A stretch of DNA of 64,000 bases, taken from the NCBI RefSeq assembly GCF_000143535.2, contig NC_037318.1, positions 2,046,001-2,110,000 of the forward strand, given 5' to 3'. Below are positions 22,257 to 33,040 of this stretch, piece after piece. Origin of the DNA: Botrytis cinerea B05.10 (taxonomy: Eukaryota > Ascomycota > Leotiomycetes > Helotiales > Sclerotiniaceae). Below the pieces are notes generated by a model, which was given only the letters and a program-made list of their open reading frames with translations, searched no databases and was not told where the DNA came from. The first letter of the stretch is position 1; every line of letters begins with the position of its first letter. A program made the position numbers and the translations under genes.

Positions 22257-23351
22257 TTAGTCCAAATCGACTTTACCTGCCACCAACTTACTCCAATCAT
22301 GATCTACTCCACGCTCAATGTTAGGGATAGGGCCCATCGGTGTGATAGCCTTTGGATTGATGTCCGCATGGCTCTTCGTGTACTAATCATTGTCAATATC
22401 CATCCATCAAAAAATATACGAGATTCTCACATTTTCTTTGATATGTTTAAAATCCGTCGATTCCTTAAACCCTTTTACTTCCCAATACAAATGTTTCAAC
22501 CAAGCATTTAGTACCGGGTAATCATGACGAATCGTTCCAAGGTTACACTTGAAATGTTGCACATACACGGCATCGAAGCGACAAATTGTTGGATACAACC
22601 TCAAATCTAATTCTGTCATTTCTGACCCCAAAACATATGGACCTCCATTCTTTTGAATGACTTCCTCAATTCGATTCAGGGCTTTGAATAATGGCACGAC
22701 ATTCTTGTCATAAGTTTCTTGGTTTGGCGCAAATCCAGCCTTATATACTCCGGTATTGATATCGCTTTGTATCCACTCTCCCATTTCATCGATTTCGGCG
22801 GCCAAATTGTCAGGATAGAAATTCAAATTTTTGTATTCATCATCCAGTATGCTATCGAATCCAGTATTTAAGTTCCGCAGAATCTCCAAGCTTTCGTTGC
22901 AAACGATTTGTTTTGTCTTCTTGTCCCACAGAACAGGCACGGAGAATCTCCCCTTGTAATCTCTTTGGGATCGGAAGTATACTTGGTGAAGATATTTGGA
23001 ATTGAAGAGATGATCACCAGTTGCGCCAGGGTACGGGTCGCTTTCTGTTGCGAATTTCCAACCAGGCCATCCTTTATCGTCACCCTTTGGATAAGGTTTG
23101 ACGATGGATATAGGGAGAATGGAAGTCAGACCTTTGAGATGTCGAATGAGGTTTACTCGGTGGGCAAACGGACAGAAAAGTCCTATTCAAGAGCCTGTCA
23201 GATAAATCCGCAGATGAAGAGGGTTTGAGGAATGAGTACCAATGTACAAATGGTATCTATCCATTTCGGGCGGGAACTCCCCTCCCACTTCAATTCGGCC
23301 ATGCCAATTGCCATCTTTTGGTACTGATTGCTGTCTCGCAGTTGAAGACAT
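22257..23351 (-). CDS. Glutathione transferase, ECM4/omega type (glutathionyl-hydroquinone reductase family)
   Basis: Members of this family reduce glutathionyl-hydroquinones and related conjugates in the cytosol. I splice three exons, 23351-23240, 23182-22431 and 22382-22257, with two GT-AG introns (23183-23239 and 22383-22430). The product is 329 residues, close to bacterial and fungal relatives. The N-terminal segment ends DRYHLYIG and joins across the first intron to LFCPFAHRVNLIRHLKG, placing the catalytic cysteine near residue 41. The thioredoxin-like half includes GRFSVPVLWDKKT, and the C-terminal helical half includes MTELDLRLYPTICRFD. The last exon supplies the family tail YTKSHADINPKAITPMGPIP. 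An ATG 24 codons upstream (23423) is an alternative start. The gene is divergent from the ABCC transporter at 24186. Confidence 0.95.
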
Positions 23352-24185
23352 TTTGCAATCAACAAGAGACTGTTTGTTAATACTATGTAAAACGTCGCGC
23401 GGAATTGCTACTGATATCTCCAATGTGAATTCAAAGTGGGCTGATATGCCGTCCTTTCACATAGAGTGACCTGGCGACAGGATACCTACCTGGGTATCTC
23501 ACCACTGCGGGGTTGCCGGGAGCATGAATCTATCCCTTTCTTACCTTCTTATCGCCCAAAGACTAGACAACCAAAGAGCTGCCAACGTTTGGTCAGCTTT
23601 CCGGTACGATGTGGGTATTGGTTCGTCTCCCACGATAGATCGCACGTCCTGTCCAATGTCCAGCGTCCAATGTCAACGTCGATATCAGTCATTGACAGCC
23701 GTGCAACTCCCAAGGTACTGCGCTTCTCATTGGTTCGTCCGCGGGATTTATGGGGCGGACTGGACGATAGTAAGCAATCCGCCGGAAAGTCGGAAAGTCG
23801 GAAGACAGTTTCCACGAACTCCGTGGGCACGATGGAAGCTTTCATATTATATCTATTTATCTATTTTCAACCAAACGCAATCTTACTACTTATCAAGTAA
23901 TCAATACTGACCATTAAGTAAACTCGCTATCCACCTCGCACTATACTCATCAAATCATCATTCATCCCGCCGTCTCCTTTTCTTTCGTAAATCTCACCTG
24001 CGGCAGAGTGTGGTCATCATCACGGGTGCCTAACTTCACACCGCCTCCATATAAAAGCACACCCAAAGCCTCAGTCTTCAAACTTCAAACTTCAAATCGG
24101 AAATCTCACATCTCACACATCTGTAAACAATAAACACTCCCTGATGAAGATCGGATTCTCTCATCAAATCTAGGTGGTCCGACGG
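23352..24185. promoter_or_regulatory. Divergent promoter between GST and ABCC transporter
   Basis: An 834 bp shared upstream region. It contains CCAAT boxes in both directions (CCAAT at 23653 and 23667; ATTGG at 23617 and 23729), a CCGCGG at about 23740, and three CGG triplets spaced exactly 8 bp apart (23783, 23791, 23799), which look like sites for a Zn2Cys6 activator. The binding factor is inference. Confidence 0.5.
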
Positions 24186-27100
24186 ATGGTTTCTTATATT
24201 AATGAGCTGTCCAATGCGGCTCCTATACTCATTGGACTCTTCACGATCCCAACTGCATGGCGATTCATTAGGAACTTCAAATCACCAAGAGTGGCCAATC
24301 ATGAGGCTCTCTACGAAGACAAAGATGGGGTGGCTACGGAAGAATCCATGGCAAAGTATTCCACCAAACCCCAATTCGTGATCATCTTCACTTCTCTCAT
24401 TGTGGGACTTTTGGCTTCGTTTGGATTGGCTGTTTTTGCGACAGTCGTGAAGGATGAGTTCTCGCATTGGTCTTTGACGCATATTTGGCTATTGTTCGTA
24501 TCTTGGGTAAGCCGAAAACTGTTGTAGGATCACATCGCAGCCTTTTACTAATAGATGGTAGGTTTTTGTATTCGTTCAGATCTTGGAAACTTCAAGAGAG
24601 ACTCACCCTGTATTAAAATTCCAGAAAGGAATATTTAATTCTGTATCGTGTGCTTTGGTAGCTGTTCTCACATGTCTCGTGCTATCATTCCACCCTCCAA
24701 CTCCTGGCCATGTCCGCCTCGTATCGTTCATTCTCACAGCCATCCAAGTCGTTGCTGCTATATTCAGTACTGTGACATTCTTTTTCGTCGAGCGCCGTCC
24801 TGATGTTTTCACACCCGATGGAAAGGTTGTGGAGAGACAATTCAAGAAATCGCTATGGAATAGATACGCCTTCGATTGGAGTTCCGAGCTCCTTGATATT
24901 GCATCGGAAAAATTGATTGAAATATCAGATCTCCCTGCTATGGATGGACATGTTCGTTCCAAAGATGTCAGAGAGTACTTCAAATCCATAATATTGAAGC
25001 CAACTGTTCCATTGTGGCTCCAAATATTCTGGGCGTATCGTAAACCCATACTTACTCAATGGGGGTTGGTCATGATCTCATCCGTCATTGACGCCGCGCC
25101 ACAGTTTGCTGTTTTGAAATTACTACAATACCTTGAAGCTCGTCAGGGATTTGATGTAATCGATCCTCAAGCATGGGTCTGGGTTTTTGGTCTTTTCGCC
25201 GCTACAATTGCTGAAACGTTGATGGACAATCGAATCAATTGGTTGATGTGGTCCGATCTTGCAATTCCCATTAGATCAACTCTCACATCCCTTATCTTTG
25301 AGAAGATGATGAAGATGAAAGACTGCAAGGAACCTCCCAAGCCGGAGGAGAACGATGAGGCAAAGGACAAGGGAAAAACCTCCCCCAAAATTGATGACGC
25401 TTCAAAGGCCAATGGAAATGCTAACTCTAACGGCACTCCAAAGCCAGATGCATCTAACGGCCATGGGCCTCATGCGCCAGCAGCGAAGAAAGGAAAAGAC
25501 GCGGACACGAAGAAAAAGCTCGAAACCGACAAAGACATTGTCAACATGTTTGCCGTGGATGCAAATCAAGTTGGTAACTTTGGCGCTGTCAATCAATTCT
25601 ACATCTTGTTCTTCTGCAAATTTGTTGTTTCAGTTGTTTTCCTGTGGCTCTTGGTTGGTTGGGAGTCGATGGCTGCTGGGTAAGTTCTGCTTCCTTTTAC
25701 ATATTGCCTTATTCCTCGTTCTCATACTCTACGTTCTCCATCTTCAACCTCTCTTTTCAAATTATGGTTCTTGCCCCCTCAACTTGCCCCCTCAACTTGC
25801 TTTCCTTTGAGTTCAATCCCTTGTAGACAGTTACTGATTTTCTCATCTACAACAGTATGCTAGCAATCATAGGTATGGCACCAATCAATCAAGCTCTTGC
25901 AAAACGTTACGGAGGCTTTCAAAGAGAATTGATGAAGGCTCGAGACAAGAAGACTACTATAGTCACTGAGGCCCTCAATGGTATTCGACAGATTAAATTT
26001 TCGGCCAATGAAACTCAATGGGGCGAGAAGATATTCGAAGCTCGTGAAGAAGAAATTGTTAAACTCTGGAAAACCAAGATCAATAATTTGTATATGATGG
26101 TTGGGTCAAATGTTGCCCCTGTGCTCCTAACAGTCTTGGCTCTGGCTACATACTCTTATATCCACGGAGATTTACTCCCATCTGTTGCATTCACAGCGTT
26201 GGTATGTTATATATTTTCTTCTGCAGTTCGCCTCCCTCGAGTTCTTCACATACCTAGAGGCATAGCATATTTGATGCTACCTTATCGTATGATTGATTGT
26301 CTCGTATGAGTATGTGGAATGATTAGGCTAACTTAAGAAATAGGGTGTGTTTATGCAACTTGAAGGTGTTCTAGGAATGGTCCCTTTTCTCTTCATGATG
26401 GGAGCGAACGCCAAAGTCAGTTGCGATCGAATCGATTCTTTTCTCCGATCCCCAGAAAAGCCAGAGAATACCTACCCCGGAGATTCCATTACTTTCGAGA
26501 ATGTGTCAGTCAGCTTTCCATCGAAATCCAAGATTTCAGAGGAAGAAGATCGATTTGTACTTAGAGATCTCAATCTTCAGTTCCCCAATAATGCTTTGAG
26601 TGTCATTTCGGGACCCACAGGCTCCGGAAAATCTCTTCTTCTCTCCGCTATATTAGGGGAGGTTGAGGTCCTGTCTGGTAATATCACTGTACCCCGACCA
26701 CCTCAGGCATCTGAGCGACACGATAGCAAAGCCACAGCTGCAGATTGGGTCTTACCTTCCGCTATAGCATTTGTTTCCCAAACTCCATGGATAGAAAATG
26801 CTAGCATCAAAGACAATATTCTTTTCGGCCTACCCTTCGACCCTATACGATATCAAAAAGTGCTCGATGCATGCGCTCTCACGAAAGATCTACACATGTT
26901 CGATGATGGTGATTTGACTGAAGTTGGTGCCCAAGGTATAAGCTTAAGTGGTGGTCAAAAGTGGCGTTTGACTCTAGCAAGAGCTTTCTACTCCCGAGCC
27001 GGAATATTGATACTTGATGATGTCTTCTCGGCACTCGACGCACACGTTGGAAAAGAAATTTACGATAACGCACTCATGGGAGAGTTGTCGATTGGTAGGA

Positions 27101-29437
27101 CGAGAATCTTAGTAACGCACCACGTCTCACTTTGTCTTCCACGGGCAAGTTATGCCGTTCAATTATCGAAGAATGGAGTCCTAGAGCATGCAGGTTCAAT
27201 TGATGAGCTCAGAAAGACTGGTAACTTTGATGACATTATAAAAGCGGAGCACGATGAGGAAGCAGCAGTTGAGGAGGTGGATGCCTCCCAAGCAAATGGT
27301 GATAAGCCATCCGATAAACCAGCCACCAAGCCCAAGAAGTTGATTGAAGATGAGAAACGGGAAACAGGAAGTGTCAAGGCAAGCGTATATACCAAGTATC
27401 TCATGGCAACTGGTGGCATACCATTCTGGGGCTTGGTTCTCATTTTCTATCTGGTCGCCGAAGCTTTGGTAATTGGAAGGTCTTGGTGGATCAAGATATG
27501 GACATCTTCCTATGAGCATTCTGAGATGAACCTGTCCAGTTTCAATTCCACCCATCTGCCCTACATTACCAGCATGCAACAACAGCTTTCGCCATCAGTG
27601 TTTGTCTCGAAGATCAATAATCCGTTTTCAAGAGACCACACACTGGGCTACTATTTGTTAGGTTATGTCCTCATCTCGACTGTTTCCGTTTTCGTTGCCA
27701 CTGCTAGATATTACTTTATTTATCGAGGATCTCTATCGGCCTCAAGAAACGTTTTCAAGGAGATGACCAATATTGTTCTTCGTACTCCCTTGAGATGGTT
27801 GGATACTGTTCCTACAGGACGAATCTTGAATCGTTTCACTGCAGACTTCTCTGCCATGGATTCCCAACTCTCTACAAATTTCGCCCAAACCGCCTCTGCA
27901 TTTTTGGAGATTGTGGGAATTATGGTCTCTGCGTAAGTTGTTTGTTCACGGCTCAATGATAGTAGCGCTAACATTTCTCTAGGTTTTTTGTCTCGCCATA
28001 CATAATCATTATCGCATTGGTCCTATTGGGTATCTGCACTTATATTGCACTCCTGTATATAAAAGGTGCACGCTCTCTTAAGCGTCTTGAATCAATCCAA
28101 AAGTCACCTATGATTTCACACTTTGGATCAGCTCTTGCTGGTCTCGGCACCATCCGTGCATTTTCAAACGCACCAGTCTTCGAAGCCAAGATGCATGAAC
28201 TGGTCGATTCGTTTTCTGCCGCCACTTGGCACAATTGGCTCTTTAATCGATGGTTCGGACTACGTATGGCATTAGTGGGATCATTCTTCTCATCGTCTGT
28301 GGCCGCGTTTATTGTCTCCACTCATGGTGTTGATGCTTCATTAGCCGGATTTGCTCTCTCATTTGCATTGAGTTATAGACGAGCCGTTATTCATACCATT
28401 AGATTGCTTGCCTCGGCAGAGTTAGACATGAACGCCGCTGAGCGTATATTTGAATACACACAATTAGATATGGAACCACAGGGCGGAACAGATAACATTC
28501 GCGCCTCTTGGCCAGAAGAAGGTAAATTAGAAGTGACGGACTTAGAAGTTGGGTATGCCGAAGGATTGCCAGCAATTTTGAAGGGATTATCTTTCTCTGT
28601 GGACAAAAATCAACGAGTTGGAATCGTTGGAAGAACAGGTGCTGGTAAGTAGAACTCTTACGATATAGCATGCACATTACTGATTATTTCTTAGGCAAAT
28701 CAACACTTTCTCTAGCTCTCTTCCGTTTCCTAGAAGCTAGAGCTGGTACCATTATGATCGACGGAATCGACATCTCCACCCTTAAATTACACGATCTCCG
28801 AACTAGACTCTCGATCATTCCCCAAGATCCTGTCCTCTTCTCCGGTACTATCCGCTCCAACCTCGATCCCTTTGATGAATTCTCCGATCAACAACTAAAA
28901 GAGGCACTTCAACGCGTTCACCTCATTCCCTCTGCTAACAGCAGTCCCGCCCCCGAACTCGAAACTCCCGCTGAATCCTCCACCGCCGCATCAAGCAGTT
29001 CTATAACCGCCACTATCACTGAACCCCTCAACAAAGAAAATACAAACGTATTCCTCAACCTCACATCTCCTATCTCCTCGGCAGGTGCCAATTTGTCTCA
29101 AGGCCAAAAGCAACTTCTTTGCCTAGCCCGCGCTATTCTCTCTAGACCGAAAGTCCTTCTTCTAGATGAAGCGACTTCTGCCGTTGATATGTCGACCGAT
29201 ACGCTTATCCAACGTAGTATTCGTGAAGAATTTGCAAACACGACATTGTTGGTTGTAGCGCATAGATTGAGCACAGTGGCTGATTTCGATCGTATATTAG
29301 TTATGCGAGATGGGGTTGCAGCGGAGTTCGGTAGTCCGAGGGAGTTGCTAGAGATTGAAGATGGGGTTTTCAAAGGGATGGTTGAGCAGAGTGGGGAGAG
29401 CAGGGAGTTGGAGAGATCGATTAGAGGAGGCATGTAA
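24186..29437 (+). CDS. ABC transporter, ABCC/MRP type, full-length
   Basis: A full transporter predicted to export organic anions or glutathione conjugates across the plasma or vacuolar membrane. I splice six exons: 24186-24506, 24562-25679, 25856-26201, 26344-27932, 27983-28644 and 28695-29437. All introns are GT-AG and in phase, giving about 1592 residues. An N-terminal hydrophobic TMD0-like region precedes the two core halves. NBD1 has Walker [10 protein letters not shown] near 685, signature LSGGQ near 797 and Walker [13 protein letters not shown] near 816, where Asp replaces the catalytic Glu, as is typical of ABCC NBD1. NBD2 has [10 protein letters not shown] near 1345, signature LSQGQKQ near 1479 and Walker [13 protein letters not shown] near 1500. 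A Lys/Asp/Asn-rich insertion of about 65 residues interrupts the first transmembrane domain around 365-430. The intron at 25680-25855 holds a 13 bp tandem duplication. Divergence from the GST gene supports a conjugate-efflux role. Confidence 0.95.
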
Positions 29438-30395
29438 TTCTTTCAAAGGGTTGAGATGGGCGAAGAAAGGAGAAAAACATTGTTTCGATGGTGGAAACTG
29501 AATAAATGGAAAGTAGACTTTTCGACACTGTTGTTTTTATTAGATAGATAGACCTTATTAGTTTTTTTCATTTTAAATATTCATGCATGGTTTGCGTTGT
29601 TTGTTTTCGTGTTTTCTGATCCACGACGTACCCCGCTTCCTCGAAGGATAAGAATCATAGTCCTTTTCTAGTGGAAATTGGCTGTGGATATTGATTATGT
29701 TGCATAGCTATTGCTATTGCATATCTCACACCAAGCCATTTTCCTACAACAACAAGAGGACCAACAATAAGAAGTATTTTGATAGGGAATGAGAAGTAAG
29801 AGATTACACAAATGCCTAGTAATAAAAAAAAGCTGAAAAATACTAGATGCTAAACATACTTATCATTACTTTACTTTAACCAATATCAAAATACTTTGTC
29901 TCGAATATATAATCCAAATTACAGATGAACATCGTCATTTTGGTCTGATTTATTTTAGTCACACAGCTATGTGGAATGCGGAAGCATTCACATTTCGAAA
30001 GAAGAAAGTTTCTGCAACGGGAAGGATTTTCTGTCGAGAGTATGTATAAATGATGAATGCTCAAGTGAGAATCGGAAAATTCGGTTTTGTTATTGAGCGT
30101 CACTTGGCTAGTAAGTACCGTGCTCTTGCTAGACACTAAGAGCGGTAAGATGAATGGTTACTTGCTTTGCTATTGTTAGCGTGGCTCATGTACTTTTGTA
30201 AAATAAAATAAAGCACTTCACTAACCTGTTGTTTGGCCCCAAAGTGGGGGAAAATACTCGTACTTTAGCTATTTCGGCACGCTCATTTCTAATAGGTATC
30301 TGCGCATCATGTGGTATTATGTCATTTGTGAGTACCATTACCTTCTCGCTCCCCTCACGCCCCACCTTAACGATCTTTCCTGCAAAGTTCTTTGT
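29438..30395. other. Intergenic region
   Basis: The 3' flank of the transporter and AT-rich spacer. No gene is seen. Confidence 0.6.
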
Positions 30396-30668
30396 TTAAG
30401 ATAAGTCGGCCCCATATAAGATTTCGGGTACGCTTGAATGTACACATATAGCTTCGAGTCGAATTTTAGCGACAACATCTACAGCCCGTGATTTTATCAA
30501 TTTAGATAATGCCTGTCGAAATCTCCTATCAACTTCTACTAGCGGAAGAAGGAGTAACACTTCTGTGATTGACAGTGTTAGTGAGTGGTAATGATGCAAT
30601 GCAAGTAGGTTTTTTAATAACTTACCTTGACGACTAGTATCTGAAGCGGTTTCCTCTGAACTAGACAT
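30396..30668 (-). CDS. Possible small two-exon hypothetical protein (69 residues)
   Basis: The ATG at 30668 begins MSSSEETASDTSRQ. A GT-AG intron (30563-30625, 63 bp, with a CTAAC branch site) joins in phase to a second exon encoding EVLLLLPLVEVDRRFRQALS and continuing to DLS with a TAA stop. The product is about 69 residues. The first exon is Ser/Glu/Thr-rich, and the second is amphipathic with a hydrophobic Leu/Val start. Well-formed splice signals in a short gene make it plausible, but I recognise no family, and it could be a relic of a longer protein. Confidence 0.4.
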   Translation of the reverse strand: MSSSEETASDTSRQGKLLKNLLALHHYHSLTLSITEVLLLLPLVEVDRRFRQALSKLIKSRAVDVVAKIRLEAICVHSSVPEILYGADLS

Positions 30669-31068
30669 ATCTACTGGTGATTTATTCGTTATCGGGTGCT
30701 ACAGAGCTATTAATTATTAGTCAAAGATTCTCGTTTGTATGAAGTCTATCTTCTTATCCAGTGCTATTATCGAAAAACAGTAGCAAGAAACGAAATCGTC
30801 TGATGGAGACGAGAACTGTGGGATTATTTACGTGCGCAAATTCAGTCCCTTGTTCGTTGTTTGTGGCTAGATCGAAAAAAATAAAAAACTATTATTATAA
30901 TATAACCTGCGAGGCAGATATGGACGAGGATATCTTCTTTGGTCGTCCCATTACATTACCACGTCTACGTATATCAGACATGTTTCCTACTTTCCCCAAC
31001 GTTGCATCCCAATCCCAAGCATGTCATATATCATGTATCATATATCATTACGTCATTAGATCCAAACA
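30669..31068. other. Intergenic region
   Basis: A short spacer with an AT-rich tract and CATATATCAT-type repeats near 31025-31050. No gene is seen. Confidence 0.55.
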
Positions 31069-33040
31069 TCAAACTATCGTATCCCCATTATGTTGCGGGG
31101 TAATAGGAACGATAGTTCTACTGCTTTCCCTCCCCTTCCTACCATCATACCCATAATCGAATCCTTGATCCGTTTCCAGCTCTTTACTCATAGCAATCTC
31201 TTTAGTGAAGATCAAGCTAGTAACGAAAGCCAGTCCAGCTAATGCACACATGACGATCCATACCATTCTTAAGCTCTCGACATAAGCTCCAATGACCACT
31301 TGTTTCATTTCTCCTTCGGTTCCGGTATTTGCCCATGCTTTCACAATCTGCACAAATGCAGATGCATCTTTTGACCATTCGTTTGCGTAGACGGCATAGG
31401 ATGTTTTGAGAATCTTGTTTTGGAATGTGTTTTGGAAGATGACTCCAGATATTGCCACGCCGATTGTTTGGCCAAAGGCTCGGAAGAAAGAGTACATAGC
31501 TCCGGCAAAGGGAAGGTCAGCATTGGTAACTGAAGCTTGGGCTGCAAATCCTTGAGCTGAAAATAGAGTGCCTAGACCAATACCTGGAACGAGGTTGAGA
31601 AAGATCCAGGATACTGTTGAAGTGGATTCTTTGAGAAGAATGAGAAGACCAAGCCCTAATGTAGAGATAGCCCATCCTGCCCAGATTGAAGGACGATAAC
31701 GACCGGTTTTGGCAATAATGAGACCGACTACCACGGCAGCTGGAGCGGTAGTGAAGGTCATTGGGAAAAGACCAATGCCAGATTGGATGGGAGTATAATT
31801 TTTGGCGACTTCAAAGTATAGAGGCATGTAAAAAAGAATGGACCATACGCAGATTCCATGAACGAATGTGCCGAAGTAAGCGACTATTGCTGTGGGGGAG
31901 TTGAACAATGATCGTCGAATTAACGGGTCGCCTTTTTGAAAGATGGAGTAGACGAGAAAAGCGATCAGGCCACCAACACCGACTAGTAGTGGTACGAGTG
32001 TGCGGACAGAGCTCCAGGTATACATTACACCTCCCTGGATGGAATTAGTATCCTCAAAATCAAAATGGCACCCTAGTAACTTACCCAGGTAAGAGGAATC
32101 AAAAAACTGGTGACAGAGGCCACAAACAAGAACGATCCAAACCAATCAAAGGCCTTAAGCTTAGTCCACATAGAACCTTGCTTAATGTTCAGTTTCAGAC
32201 ATATGGGGATACCAATAGCACTGACAACGCAAAAGGGGATGTTCAGCCAAAAGATCCATCTCCATGTGACCTTTTCTGCAAAAGCACCACCGATAACTGG
32301 GGCAATAACGGAACCAATGGCCCATTGAAGAGATATTATCGACATCCATTTACCGCGCTCACGGAGGGTAACCATATCAGCAAGAAGGACATAAGTCAAA
32401 CCTACAAGGCCTCCTCCTCCAATACCTTGAATGCATCTACCTACCAAGAGGAGCTCAATGTTCTTGGCGACGGAGCAAAGAATTGTGCCAACCGAGAAGA
32501 GAAATAGAGCAGTCAGAAGTACTGATTTCCGGCCGATGATGTGCGAGAAAGCTGCCCATGTAGGCTGAAAGACTGTAGAGCATAGAAGGAATGATGTACC
32601 GCACCAGAAAGCTTGCATTGCAGTGGCGTGTAAGCTTGTTGCAATCGTCTGAATTTACGAGTATTAGTTTTCATCAATGAATAATAAAGGAGAAAAAGTA
32701 TGAACCATCTTACAGGTAAAGCCACAGAAAGAATTGTGGCATCAATAGCACAAACGAGGTTGAGGATTGCCAAACAAGCAAAACTTCCGTAGAATCTCCA
32801 TCCTCTGTTCTTCGATTCGGGCTCAATTGGCAAATCAGATTTTTCCAAGTCGATGCTTCCTGAGTCGGGAGACAAAATCCCTGGCGAGGGACTTAAAGTA
32901 GTCGTCGATTCTTCATTTTCAATAAGTGATCGTTCTGGCGAGGTTGTGCGTCCATACTGTGACGTATATTCTTCCGGAGCCGAAATATTAGGCGGTAGAT
33001 TTGTCTTGGAATTTCTACTTCCAGGCAACGATGTGTACAT
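31069..33040 (-). CDS. MFS transporter, DHA2 (14-TM drug:H+ antiporter) type
   Basis: A multidrug or metabolite exporter of the plasma membrane type. I splice exons 33040-32714, 32648-32085 and 32034-31069 around GT-AG introns of 65 and 50 bp, both phase 0. The product is about 618 residues, the usual size for fungal DHA2 proteins with a long cytosolic N-terminus (here Ser/Thr/Pro-rich). The first helix begins FYGSFACLAILNLVCAIDAT. The loop after helix 2 contains FSHIIGRKSVLL. The family motifs GRCIQGIGGGGLVGLTYVL and WAIGSVIAPVIGGAF are clear, followed by TWRWIFWLNIPF. An upstream ATG (33094) is an alternative start. The gene is close to the ABCC transporter and GST, so a detoxification role fits, but the substrate cannot be told. 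Confidence 0.93.

Noticed and set aside
23466..23910. ORFs in the GST/ABC divergent promoter
   Set aside because: Overlapping frames on both strands in a region with CCAAT and CGG promoter elements; no protein character.
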